A stretch of 64,000 bases of DNA, taken from Pomphorhynchus laevis (Eukaryota; Acanthocephala; Palaeacanthocephala; Echinorhynchida; Pomphorhynchidae). The notes beneath the pieces were generated by a model. It ran no database searches, had not been told where the DNA came from, and saw nothing but the letters and a program-made list of their open reading frames with translations. Location: assembly GCA_012934845.2 (NCBI GenBank), contig WNNJ02001180.1, positions 124,001-188,000 of the forward strand, given 5' to 3'. Of the stretch, positions 10,384-21,900 are shown in pieces (within the stretch, counting starts at the first letter, position 1; every line of letters begins with the position of its first letter). Made by a program: the position numbers and the translations under genes.

Positions 10384-13308
10384 TTGTCTTATTCTCCCTC
10401 CTCTTCCTTGGGTTGTTTTGCGCCATTTAACTCCAAATCATCCTCCCTAAATTCTCTTTCTAAATACTCACTTAACATCGGTCTCATCAACATTCGTTCC
10501 TTACTCCACAAACTTGAACTTGCTCTCGAAGTCTTCCAAAATAACTCACTTTCACTTCTCTGCCTAACCGAATCTTGGCATTCCACAAACGACATATCCA
10601 TTCGAAGACTCGTATCGCTTAACCTAAACGTTGCCGAACGTGCTCGACATGGTGATCTAGGAAGAATCAACCATGGTGGTCTACTTTCCTTTTCTTTACC
10701 CGCTATATCGTTACATGTTCTAAACTTTCCAGTTGCCCCTACGTCATTCGAGCTGATGTGCTTTAACGCTATACATTTCAGTAGACGAATTTGTTTCGCC
10801 CTTATCTATCGACCAGGCTCATCTGCGCCATGTCTTACATTCTTTGACGAACTCTTTGATATGCTCTCTAACCTAAGCATTACATCATCTCCCGTCATTA
10901 TTCTTGGTGACCTCAACATTCGACTTGACAGACCATCATGCGCTCACTCGTCACACCTACTCAAGACATTATCAGACTTTGACTTCAGATATATCCCTAC
11001 TGAATCCACTCATATCCAAGGTGGCACCATTGATTGCATCTTTGTTCAATCATCGTCTACTTGCAGCACCGTTTCTGTAAAAGATGTGGGCCTACCGGAC
11101 CATTACCTTCTCACCATTAACATTAAAACCAATGATCCTCCACACCCTACTCATCCCCATATATACCGTCCATGGAAACAACTTGATCTAAATAACTCGC
11201 GTACAAACCTTCTCTCGTCCCCACTCCTAATTTTTGCCGCCTTTACTAACACTTCATTTGACGACTTAACCAACATGTACAGCACTGAACTTATTGGCAT
11301 ACTAGATATGATTTTGCCGTTCAAACAATGTACGCCTCGCCGTCAGTCAGGAGCGCCCTGGTTCGATAGCGATTGCCAAAGAGCCAAGCGCTCCTTACGA
11401 CACCTTCACCGAATGCACTCAAGATTCCGTCGTCGTAATATCACCGAGCTATTAAACTCATCTTACTCAGATGACCTCGAATTTCGACGCAAATACCGAT
11501 ATCTTTTGAACTCAAAATGCTCCTGGTACTGGCAAAGCAAAACATCTTTGCATGACAATCATCAATACGCGTGGAAATCCATTAATAATCTTTTGGGTAG
11601 AAACAAATCCGTCACGTCTATCTCTATCAGTTCCAACCAATTCGCATCTCATTTGCAACGCAAAATAGCTCGAACTTTGACCTCAATCCACGTACTATTA
11701 TCTTATAGTTTCTACCTTGCCCCATATCATACTGAACTGTTTCACTTTTCACTTTTATCTATCGAAAGCGTATCTGATGCCCTAGCACGATTACCCAATT
11801 CAACCTCTCCTCTCGATCATGTTCCAACATACATTCTAAAGTTACTAAGTGACACCATCAGCCCTTATCTCACAAGTGTCTTCAACATGTCTATCCATTT
11901 ATCACACTACCCTTCGTCGTTCAAACATGCCATAGTTCGCCCATTATTAAAGAAGCATCATCTTGATCCAAGTTCCGCCTCCTCCTATAGACCAATATCA
12001 AACCTTCCGACCATCTCAAAACTTTTCGAGCGTCTCATCCTCAGACAGGTAAGCAACTACATATCATCAAATTCTATGTTTCCACCTTTTCAATCAGCAT
12101 ATCGACCACAACATTCTACTATGACCGCATGCACAAAACTCTTCAATGATCTACTTCTTGCTCTTGACAAAAATCTAGTAAGCCTTGTAATTTCACTTGA
12201 TTTATCCTCCGCCTTTGGTGTAGTTGATCACACTATACTTCTCTCATGTCTCAAACACCGTTACTGCTTCTAGTCTCATGTCATTTCTTGGTTCAAATCC
12301 TACCTCTCAAATCGCTCTTATCACGTAGTCTCCAACTCCAACTCTTCTGCGCCGGTTCCTCTCAGCTGCGGTGTACCACAAGGATATGTTCTAGGGCCGC
12401 TTCTTTTCACCCTTCTCGGTGATTTATCTTCCATCGTGGTCCCTTTCGGCTTTGAAGTTATTCAGTACGCTGACGATATAGTAATCTATGCATCATGCAC
12501 ACTTACATCTGCATCCAACCTCGCTTCTGATGCATCGTCTTGCCTCTCTGCTATTCACGCATATCTTTGTTCAATCCGTATGTTTTTAAACAACGAGAAA
12601 TCTAACATGATGTGGATAACACCGCGCCACTCTTACACCCTCGATTTTCCAGTATGCATACACAATTTCCGTCTACCAGAAGTGACTATCATGACAATCC
12701 TCGGTGTCCCTTTTGACAATAATCTCTCGTTTCTGCCTTTTATTCGCAGCAAGATCAGTTCATGCTCAGTCATCCTCCGTGACATTCGAAGTGTCCGTAG
12801 AAACCTCGACGTCAAATCGACAGCTATTTTAATATCCAGCCTTTTGATGCCTCGTCTAGATTATTGCTTAGGTCTTCTCGTAAACTGTCCAGCATATCAA
12901 TTTCACTATCTACAAAGGATTCTGCACATGGCTGCTAGGGTCATCTTCCGCCTTCGTAAGTACGACCACATCTCCAACACCCTCCGCATCCTTAACTGGC
13001 TCGACATTCCGAGCCGCATAACCTCTCAAATTCTCACACTTGCATGGCAAATCAAATTCCGGCACAACCCTCCTTATCTATATCTTCCTGATAGCGCATC
13101 CAATATAACGACTTGTCTCTCTCTAAGAAGTCATCGCTCCTACTCGCTTTTCGTCCCCCGTCACAACGGTAATCACGGATATCGTGCGTTCACCATCGAT
13201 GCACCACGCCTTTGGAACAAACTTCCTCGAGACACAAAATCATTGACGTCGCTTAAACACTTCAAAACTTCCTTGATCGCCATACTTCTTGCAAACGAAC
13301 TAAAATAA
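10384..13308 (+). CDS. LINE B ORF2: AP endonuclease plus reverse transcriptase (one in-frame stop)
   Basis: The endonuclease is at about 10470-11130: LNIGLINIRSLLHK, LCLTESWHS, IILGDLNIRLD, and the closing GLPDHYLLT with the catalytic DH. The RT is at about 11930-12720: SYRPISNLPTISKLFERLIL, SLDLSSAFGVVDH (palm), GVPQGYVLGPLLF and QYADDIVIYA (12463-12477). The C-terminal block PRLDYCLGLL and LQRILHMAARVIFRLRKYDH is typical of the CR1/L2 group. A TAG at 12271-12273 interrupts the frame just after HRYCF, and the same frame resumes at once (SHVISWFKSYLSNRSY). It follows ORF1 in the same frame after 36 bp. Confidence 0.85.
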
Positions 13309-13460
13309 CTTTCAGCCGCAATCAATTCAATAGCTCTACATACAAGTTCAAACACTCATCGGACGTAAACTTGTCTTTTAATTTTTATAGTGGGCCTGTA
13401 AATGGTTCTATTTTACCATAACGGCCACTCTAAATAAATTCTATTCTATTATATTCTATT

Positions 13461-13960
13461 AAATATTAATATTTAATATTATAATAAATAATGTATTAGT
13501 AAATTTGTAATATTTTAAATATAAAACTACAAACTACACATTATATTTTAATATTGATCGTTTCGTGATTTCCTCTCTCTATCTTAAAAACTTCTTTTAT
13601 TTATCCTCTTTATGATACCTTAATCCTAACTTCTTTGACTTTAAACGTACCATAAATATTAATATTGACAAAATTCAAACAAAGTTCTGTTTGAATTAAT
13701 TGAAAGTCAAAATAAATAATAACAGCGTGATAGCTTATTCAATTATCAGCGTCTGTACTACCTACAAAGATTAGCATTTTTGGTTGGTGGTTTAACATTT
13801 TAATGTTTTCAAGTTTTTAAAAGACTAATCTAAGCAGAAATTGTTAATGTATTTACAAAAATATTGCAATGATTACTGAGTAATTTATGTACATATCTTT
13901 AATAAATCACTAATATATTAAAATTATAATATATTATTAAATTATAAATTATTAATAGAA
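13461..13960. other. Intergenic, AT-rich, nothing recognised
   Basis: AT-rich sequence downstream of LINE B with runs of short TA/TAA repeats. No open frame of note, RNA gene or repeat boundary was seen. Confidence 0.5.
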
Positions 13961-13989
13961 TCCGCAGTCAAAGCGGATTATTCACAGTT

Positions 13990-14270
13990 AAAAATTGTCT
14001 AGATTGCAGACCACGCAGCAAAACATAATTTAGACATAATTGGTCAGTCTTTTTCTCTGTAATAATGTCCAAGAAGTCAAAGATATGTTTTCATCGTTAG
14101 GCGCATATAAATACCGACTGACTCATTTCAAGGTTCGTCGTCTTCCGGCTAAACGAACGGATTCTCCACGGACCCGTGCTTATATTAACAAAGCAACTAC
14201 TCTAATCTTTATTTTCTTATATAAAACTACTCAAAATTCCGAAGCATTTTGAAATGTATAAATCAAAATA
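13990..14270 (+). mobile_element. Possible LINE ORF1 fragment (RRM-like)
   Basis: A short open stretch reads YRLTHFKVRRLPAKR followed by DSPRTRAYINKAT. This resembles the CRLYLRRLPAKR segment of LINE B ORF1 at 10015-10060 in both sequence and spacing. It may be a worn ORF1 scrap of a related CR1-like family. The match is short, so the call is tentative. Confidence 0.3.
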
Positions 14271-14445
14271 GATTTAGGTACAAGAAAGAGACGTTCAGAG
14301 TATATTAAAGCTGCTCATCGAGTGTCGCAGAGCTTATACGAAAAACATTTGTGATTTGCAGAAACATTGTAGTAAGAATGCATCTTCAATAAAATATAGC
14401 ACATTGTAGTACAGTTCATCACTCGACATAATATGATTTATTTTT

Positions 14446-15860
14446 ATGTGGCAAATGCGTGCCAGCGCACGCTTACATGACCACAACAAAAGAAACAAAA
14501 ATCTAAATCATGCGTTGAGGTGGGAACAGATGGGGGTATTTAAAATCGATAAAGGAGGGAGCGCGGACGACGTCGAGAGGGAGCTGATTCCAGGCAAGGG
14601 GGCGGCGACGACAAAGGATCGGATACTGTAGTTGTTGGAGTAATTGGGAAAGTGGAGTAAGAGGGAATGACGGGAACGCAACGATAGTGAGAGGCGGGGA
14701 GAGTGTCGTCTAAGAAAGAGATACATCTTCTTGAAGATGTATCTTCAAGAAGATACATCTTCATGAAGGGGGTGGGTACGGCGGATGTCATTGAGAATTA
14801 AGTTAGACGAGCGGACTTGCAACGGACAAATGGTTTAAAGGAAAGTTATCATCGAAATGGAAGCATAGGAAAGTAAGATTATGGACTATGGGGATGATTG
14901 TGATTGATTAGACAAATGATATAGGGGGAGAATATATGTTAGGTTGACGGGGAGGATCCACATTATGTTGGACTTGTCGGGTTTTAGAACAAGGTGAAGA
15001 TGGGAGAGACGTTTGTAGATAGAAGAAAGACAGTTGAAGGTATAAATGCCGATATCGTGTATTTGGGCATTTATATGTATATAATGCATATATAAATAAT
15101 GTATATATAAATGCACTATATATATGTATCAGCGTATTGCATGACGTTAAAGCAGCATGGTTTGGTTAACGGAGAAAGATCGCCAAGCAGAGAAGAGAAA
15201 AACAGTGGACCTAGGCTGAACCTTTTGGGATCCTGCAGTAAATAGGGATATGATGGGAAGATGATGAATTTGAACAGACGCAAAAAGAACGGCCGGATAG
15301 ATATGAAGCAAGTCATGCTACAAAGGATGAAGAAAAGCCATAATCATAACAAAGGCGAAAAAGGAGGATGGAGTGGTCGACGATGACTAAATCGGAGTAG
15401 TGGTCGAGGGAGATTAGAACGCTATACAAAGCCTTGTCACGAGAAATAAGCTTGTCGTTGTAAACTTTTATGCAGGCGACTTCGGTGGAGTGATTAGAGC
15501 GGAAAACGGATTAGCAAGGAGGGTACAGATTGAATGAAGAGAGATACACGTTGATCTGTATTAAGATAACGCGCTCGAAGAGCTTGGAAAGAGTAGAGAG
15601 GAGTGAAATTGGGCGATAGCTAGAAGTAAGTGAGGAGGCGAGCGATTGTTTCTAAAGAAGAGGACGAACGGTGGCGGAATTCCAGTGTGAAAGGAAGATA
15701 CAACTGATGATGGACGAGTTAAACAAGGTGGTGAGGAAAATGGATATTGATTAACATATAGGTTTAATTTTGAGGGTAGGCTGTGTATCGGCAAGTGAGG
15801 TTTTGTTGGGCTAGGGCATTAAGACAGATGATACTTAGGCAGGTGAGACAGGGATAAGAT
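14446..15860 (-). mobile_element. LINE E copy 1, CR1-like, decayed
   Basis: The minus strand ends in the family 3' signature GCATTTGCCAC followed by AAATAAAT (14430-14455). Reading upstream, it carries the C-terminal tail (ISLRSRHS-type), a worn RT core including NVMQYAD near 15125-15145, and fingers-region peptides near 15560-15790. The frame is broken many times. A 50-bp triple palindrome (14719-14762) interrupts it. It is related to LINE B but a separate family; at least six other copies occur to the right. Confidence 0.75.
14719..14762. repeat. Triple-arm perfect palindrome inside LINE E copy 1
   Basis: Arms agatacatcttc (14719-14730) and gaagatgtatct (14733-14744) are perfect complements with a TT loop. 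The second arm, extended to 14733-14746, is also a perfect 14-bp complement of 14749-14762 with an AA loop. Three consecutive arms can therefore pair in two ways. The sequence is absent from the corresponding place in LINE E copies at 50640-50700 and 60230-60270. Confidence 0.85.
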
Positions 15861-16319
15861 GAAACAGTTTTGAATCATTTTTCTTCCTGAAACCCTAAAC
15901 ATATCCTCTCTTCAGTGAAAAACTTAAAAATCTTTGGATCATAACATCCAAGTATCTAAGAGATTGCATAATAAATCAAAGCATTTTTTGCCGCGCCAAA
16001 TGTTCCCGACTGAAATTTATCGTCATCCTCAAACTGTGCTGGCATATCATCGATAAAATGTTTATAAATTTTACAGTCGTGCCTTTTTCTAAAAACAATT
16101 GCTCTTGACTTAGATATTCACGTTCCCACCAAAGAAAAGTTTATGAAGCACCTAATGTGAATAGCTGTTTAGATACTATTTTCATTAAGACTGAGATTTA
16201 TGAAATTAGATTAGCACTAGATTATAAATAACCATTTCTTGGTAAATGTAAACTTTTTTAAAAGTTGCAACGAATTACTCACCATAATTGAAAATGAAAT
16301 TAGTCTAGACAATATTGCA
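15861..16319. other. Intergenic, nothing firmly recognised
   Basis: Moderately AT-rich sequence with no coherent frame. The minus strand may hold further worn sequence of the LINE remnant at 16320-16740, but I cannot support this with a motif. Confidence 0.4.
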
Positions 16320-16740
16320 GCAATGACGATGCGCACTTTGCAGATAAGTATATCGATATCTTTATGGATCACAGCAAACATGCATCTATCCGGTTGAAGT
16401 TCAGAGTCGATATATCATCACAGAATGTACGAACCGTGCAATTTACTATTATAGATAGCATAACATTGAAAAAACGTAAGCTCCATTGAAAGATAAAAAG
16501 CCAAGTTTTAAAGCTTGAGTTGCCATGAATACAACATTTGTGTATTTCAGCTTGAAATGAGATGTAAACGACCAACGTGATGACAGCAGAATGCCTAAGT
16601 ATTTATAATTTACCACAAATTCGGTATTTTCTTTGTTGAATTAAAGTTGTTCAATGTGACAAAGTGGTCCTTCTCAACTGAACTTCATGACTTTCAATTT
16701 ATTAATGTTTACACTGAACAAACACCATAAATAATTAAAT
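16320..16740 (-). mobile_element. LINE remnant H1 (RT thumb/C-terminal part)
   Basis: The minus strand reads NINKLKVMKF, then YKYLGILLSSRWSFTSHFKLK and TQALKLGFLSFNGAYVF-like peptides. This is the order seen after the catalytic core of non-LTR RTs (a lysine-containing motif, then the YLG motif). It is broken by stops and has no visible ends. Its nearest match in the window is the remnant at 53200-54330, but I did not establish that they are one family. Confidence 0.45.
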
Positions 16741-16937
16741 AATATGATTATATTTTATTAATATTATTATAATATATAATATAATACTATAATATACAAT
16801 TATAAATTATAATAATATACATAATTTAATCATAATACTAATAATATAATATTAATAATATTTAATATTATATAATATTATTTGTAATAAAATATTACAG
16901 TTGTTAATAGTTGATAATGATTCATTATTGATAAAGA

Positions 16938-17092
16938 ACAATTGGAGCTGGATCAAAATATGGAAACATTTTATTTGATATTTCGCTAACTTTTGTTAAC
17001 ATATTTAGAAAATTACATATTCAGGTAATTTTCTGGTTAGCAAAATATCAAATAAAATGTTCCAATTTTTTGATCCAGCTCTAATAATTCCT
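16938..17092. mobile_element. Foldback MITE, copy 1
   Basis: Long inverted repeat: the left arm from gagctggatcaaaa (16945) is complementary to the right arm ending ttttttgatccagctc (17081) over about 45 bp, including the paired words catttta-ttgatatttcgctaac and gttagcaaaatatcaa. An inner palindrome, agaaaattac / gtaattttct, continues toward the centre, so nearly the whole element can fold on itself. There is no coding capacity. A second, less complete copy is at 60481-60580. The transposase family is unknown. Confidence 0.75.
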
Positions 17093-17750
17093 TAAATATT
17101 ACAGTATTTGATATGAATAGAAAAATAGAAAAAATAAAGTTTTATTCTATTAAGATTTTAGCTCGAACTTGTTAGCGCAAATACCAAATACTTTTATTGT
17201 TTTAAACTAACTACAACGTTTTAAAAATTATAAATTGAAATGTAATTATTAAAATATACCAATCAAAATATTTTATTGTGATACCTTACTTTATTAAACT
17301 TTATTTTAATGCACCGAAATTTTAAAACACGAAATTTATTTACAACCTTAACGTTACGTATCTTATGTAATTGATATAAAACTGATAAGTTTAATAAATA
17401 ATTTAATTCACTTATTCATTGTGATCTTTACCACAATCGTAAATATTAATTAGCAAATTAATATTTACGCATTTTCGAATTAATCAAAAATACCTCAAAT
17501 CAATTATTTCGCATTAGGTGCGCAAATGATGAATTCGCGTTAACATAACTCGTTTGTATGAAAATTGTCTAATGATGATTCAATAGATTTTATTGCTAAT
17601 CTTACTATTACTAGCATTTAAATTAAAGGAGTAAATTAAATTTTAAATTAAATTAAATTTTTATTTCTAAAACGACAATGTCGTATACACAAACATACAT
17701 GATGTAAGGAGGAGCAATTTTTGGCTTAAATACAAAAATATGCAAAATCA
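17093..17750. other. 3' flank of the TTI1-like gene, no gene seen
   Basis: AT-rich sequence between the foldback MITE and the TTI1-like stop codon. On the minus strand it is the expected place for the 3' UTR. Several AATAAA-like words occur, but none can be singled out as the polyadenylation signal. Confidence 0.4.
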
Positions 17751-17756
17751 ATAAAA

Positions 17757-19705
17757 TCAATTCATAGATTCTGTAATTGCTTGTATTTCTTTAAAAGCTG
17801 TCTTCAACACATCACAATTATTGCCCTCATTTGATGAATGTTTGTTAGAAGCGGATATTGATTCTGATTGATCATTTACAATATAAAACCACACTAACGG
17901 ACTGTACTCTGCAATTAACGCAAATTTTTTCAATTCTTTAACTAAACCATTTCTTGCCATATGTTGATATAAGTAATTACATCTCATAGCCAAGCAAACT
18001 TCAATTGTCTGCTTAACTATCTTGCTAGCAATTTTGTAATCGAGTTTTAGTTTCGGAATTACAACAAGAGCCATTCGGAGCCAATTGCTTCTATCTACTG
18101 CATTTTGTGTTTGGATCGGTAGAGATTTCTCTAAATAATCATGTATCCTTCGGTTTACAAAGTCCGGACAAATGGCACATAACACGTTTACAAGTGTATC
18201 CGTTACCTTAAAATGAGCATGTTCAATTACCATCCAACAACGATGAACAAAAGGAAGTAGCCGATCCTCATCTTCAGTAAGCAATTTTAAACCTAAAGCG
18301 ATAGCATCAGCAACATGTGCACATAAATTATCATCTAAAAGTGCGGGAATTAGAATATCGCATGTTTTTAAAATCGTGTCAAATTTTGAAACATACTCAA
18401 TATCTTGGAATTCAATTGATTTGCTTAAAAATAGATTAAATGTTTTGATTAACATTAGTCTAAATCGTGTCGCTTCTTCAGGTAAGTTAATTTCGCCGGA
18501 AATAGCTAACTGAATTTCTTTCGAATTAAGTACAACTAATATTCGCTTTATAAGATCAATCCAGCAAGTTCGTGTTGCCCTTTGAACTATAGAGTGTAGA
18601 TACTTTACGCAGAGTATTGATGGATTCGGACTACGGAGGTTACTGAAAAATCGGTCCAGCGTCGATAGTGACGGAACATATTTCTGGTCAAGATCTAAAA
18701 TGTGTTCGGCTTCATTTGCGATTGCATCGTCAGTATCCGCCAATGCAACCATAGTGTAATATTCATTTATGCTAGAATTATAGCTGCTTGAATCTTTGCT
18801 ACAATTATACAAAAACTTTAAACTTAGAATAACGCTTTGTGATCTAAACATTTGGGATTGATCGCTAAGACCAGAATCAAAATAGAGCATTGTGTCTAAA
18901 AGAGCATGCATCTCGTTAAGGCATTGATTAAACCAGCCGTATTCACGCATTGTTGACAAAGTTTCATTATTAATTAGATTAAACATTTGAAGGATTTGCA
19001 AATGAATTTTGCGATCTGGTAATCTATCTAAGAGCCACATAGTTATATTGTGCAAAATGCTTCCCTCTCCGCTGAATTGATTCAATATTGACTTGGTATA
19101 CGCATTTAATGATTCTTTATCCTCCTTGGAAATGATTTCGATACTTTTGAAAATTCCCGTTGAACAATGAGCGATTATAAGTTTGTTAAGTACATTTGAT
19201 AATGTAGAGTTGGATAGAAAAGTGAGCGCTGACCGTAACTTAAGAATCTTCAAGCATTGATTAATTCTTTGAAACGCTAATATGGATCGAACGACCGTTG
19301 ATTTAAGCTCAATTTTTAACAAATTGACTAAAACTTCATTATCTAAATTTTCTGTGACATTATTTATTAATTCTTGACGACCTGTTGGACAGACAAGCAA
19401 AAACAGCACTCTGCACGTTTCATTGTCATTATAAGATATACTTAAGGAGCATACTAAATTTTCTAATAGGTTTGCAGATAACTGAACGGGTAGAAGATTG
19501 TTCAACAAACGCGCAAATGGTTTATCAATTTGTAGTTTTTCTTGCTCGTTTGTTCGAAAAAAAATACCCAAAAATCGTCCAAGTAGTACAACAGCTAATC
19601 GTCGAGATTTCGATTTTAACCTGAAGTTATTAGAAACTAGTAGTTTAACAAGTGCAGAACAAATTCCAGGTAGTAACTGAATCCATAAATCTTTATCAAA
19701 AGTCA
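17757..19705 (-). CDS. TTI1: TTI1-like (TELO2-interacting protein 1) HEAT-repeat protein, main coding block
   Basis: About 650 codons in one open block. TTI1 joins TELO2 and TTI2 in the TTT complex, a cytoplasmic Hsp90 co-chaperone that stabilises newly made PIKK kinases (mTOR, ATM, ATR, DNA-PK and SMG1 in animals that have them). Helical-repeat composition throughout. The start, LWIQLLPGICSALVKLL, matches the vertebrate FLPGISTALTRLI region. Near the end, EDRLLPFVHRCWMVIEHAHF and CPDFVNRRIHDYLEKSLP match the conserved LLPLAHQAW and GDFLRSRF segments, and SPLVWFYIVND matches the extreme C-terminus. The frame has no ATG at its beginning and begins just after a possible splice acceptor (gataaag, then atttatgg, near 19694), so this is an internal-to-last exon. 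Animal TTI1 is about 1,000-1,100 residues, so the N-terminus must lie upstream, probably partly at 23616-24068. Confidence 0.7.
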
Positions 19706-19739
19706 GCAATCATTTTATACGATTCGCAGATTTAAATAT

Positions 19740-20239
19740 TTAAGAATACTTTACAGAAGAGTAAATTTTTAATATAATAAGAATTAAATGATTTTGATCT
19801 ATTCTTTAAACTTTTAGTTCAAAGCAGGATCATTGAAAGATAGCTTGTTGAACGTAAAAGATATTAATATTAATATTATAATATTAATAATATTATTAGT
19901 GTTTTTTATTTAAAAACATATATTATTACAAAACAAGGTTCCCTAAAATGGACCCATAAATTATAAAACACTTTCATAGTCATTTTCCAAATGCAGTCGA
20001 CGATTATTTCTGTCCGACTGCATTGCACCGTTCCTGCGTGAGCGCGAGGCTCTCAAACATGCTGAGGCGGAGCGGGCGATTTCAATGGATATTTTTCTTT
20101 TGATCCGAATTAGTGTTTAAGCATATTCTCATTCATTCGGCGAGAGATGGCACCATATAAATTTTTGAGTAATTTTATTGCCTGATTCCCCAATTCTTCG
20201 GATGATAATAAAACGAACAGAATGAATGCCCCTCATTCC
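19740..20239. other. Probable TTI1 intron, AT-rich, no exon recognised
   Basis: Between the TTI1 main block and element F1. I looked on the minus strand for the roughly 100 residues that human TTI1 has between the two coding blocks and did not find a convincing exon here. A GC-richer stretch at 19990-20090 has no open frame of note. Confidence 0.4.
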
Positions 20240-21900
20240 ATCTATTTTATTCTTTCGTTATATTTAGACAATTTTCATTGTTCGTTGTAATGAAAACTTG
20301 CTTTAAGAGAGATCTGGGGCTGCTGACTTGAGCAAATATTGGATAAACTGTAACGTCGAAAAACGTCCGCTCAAACCAGTAATTGTCAAGACCAGAACAA
20401 ACAATGTCAAGCCGGGCACAAAGATCACGTGTACTTGTGCGATTCATAAATTCAAGATTTGCAGGTACTGTGCTTAGCAAAGGTTCCTTGTTTACAGAGT
20501 TACAAACTCGAGAAAGTTCTCTAACAAAAATATATTTTCTTGCGTTGTGACGTATAATAGGAATGCCGCTGTTTCTGCAGGCTAGTGTGTGACTCATATT
20601 CAGCTTTTCCCCAAAGGGACAAAAACGATCTGTCAGGTTTGAAGGCATTTGACAATAACGGCTGCCTATGACATCTTTGAATTGCTTGGAAGATAGATTG
20701 TGCTTTTCGGTTAGTGGAGGCAATGCACTTAACCACGATGATGCAACTGATCGTGTCACAAGCGAAATTGCATTGTGAACTGATGAATCCATATTATCAG
20801 CTACGCTATGTAGCCGCTCTTTCAAACTACTCATTCGTATGGAATCAATCTCTAATAATCTTGATTTTCGAATATCATAAAGAGCTCTTCTTGGTACCCG
20901 GTATCATTCGTTGCCGCAAGTCCTAATGAGTTTTCGTACTCTAGACTCGATGTAATGGTAGTGTCCATAATTCCAAGTTTTCCGAGTTTTAAATGAGATG
21001 TAAGTAATACCTTTCAATTCTGGTTTAGACTTCAATCTGCGATAAGGGGAATAAAGACATCTTTAAGTGCGCATCCCAAGTCTGTCAACCATCCTTCATG
21101 ACACTTGCTAGTTCATAAAGAAAAGATCCACTTCATTTAGACTGAACTTATCAGGCAACTGTATACAACGTACGGACCGATGTTGGCAATTACTGCCTGT
21201 TTTTGTACAAGTGCGGTCCATTTGCCTGCTTTTAACTGAATAGATTCTTCCTAAAACTCTGCGGTATCAATTAGAGCATCCAAGATCATTGTTCCGTTGA
21301 TAGAGGTTTTGATGTCTAGTGAGGGAAGATCATTGATAGAGATCGAGGAATGGGACACAAGTACACTTTTACCAGGATTTACATGGAGCAGAATTTCGGA
21401 CCCTCTTGAATTAATAGTTCCTATACAGTTTGAGTTCATCCACCTTTCCAACGAAGTTCGCGTCATCGGCATACCACTTTTGAAAAACATCCAGGTTCGA
21501 ACGACTGATTAATGATATTAGAGGAAGATAAGAGATTGTGAAGCCCAACATCGCAAATGGATCTCCTTGCGTAAATCCTTTCCTTGAGTAAACGCTACTA
21601 CCGTCTCCAAGAACCAATTGTTCAGGAGTACTATATATATTTTTAAGGACACGTGATAATGAGGGACATCCGTACTCCATGTTATTAACCACGTTATGCA
21701 GTACTAACGTTATGCAGTGCTACATTTCGATTTAGGAAATTAAACGCACTAGATAAGTCTAACGACTAGCATACGCATGCTACGTCCTGATTTATATCTT
21801 GCACGTAGTTAGTGAATAGCGTGATTAATTCCTCTTTTCTGTCCCGCTGCTAGCTGGGAAATCCAGTCAACATGTTGAATATCATACCTCACTATCCCTA
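20240..21900 (-). mobile_element. Non-LTR-like element F1: RT plus C-terminal nuclease-like domain, decayed
   Basis: Reading right to left: LAAGQKRGINHAIH (about 21830-21890), DLSSAFNFLNR (RT palm, about 21730-21760), FTQGDPFAMLG and KWYADDANFVGK (21470-21580), KSVLVSHSSI near 21350, then a C-terminal unit at 20247-20834 with CPFGEKLNMSHTLACRNSG, IPIIRHNARKYI, CARLDIVCSG and FERTFFDVTVYP. This order (RT with TQGDPxAM and WYADDA, then a cysteine/histidine block and an RLDI...FFDVxV block) matches a family common in cnidarian and other animal genomes whose last block resembles a PD-(D/E)xK nuclease. The clade name is uncertain. It is 5'-truncated and broken by frameshifts, and lies in the probable TTI1 intron. 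Confidence 0.65.

Larger units (their letters stand above)
9161..13460 (+). mobile_element. LINE B, CR1/L2-like, the best-preserved LINE in the window
   Basis: ORF1 (9161-10347) carries a cysteine cluster and an RNA-binding-like domain. ORF2 (10384-13308) carries endonuclease and RT. The 3' UTR ends in imperfect ATTCT repeats (about 13430-13460), typical of the CR1 group, whose 3' ends are short tandem repeats. I see one frameshift in ORF1 and one in-frame stop in ORF2, so this copy is defective but young-looking. No target-site duplication was found, and the 5' end is not delimited. Confidence 0.85.

Noticed and set aside
14508-14791. Overlapping minus-strand ORFs of 72 and 83 codons
   Set aside because: Frame fragments of decayed LINE E copy 1, partly created by the palindromic insertion; not separate genes.
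19385-19680. Plus-strand ORFs opposite the TTI1-like block
   Set aside because: Antisense shadows of the 650-codon minus-strand frame.
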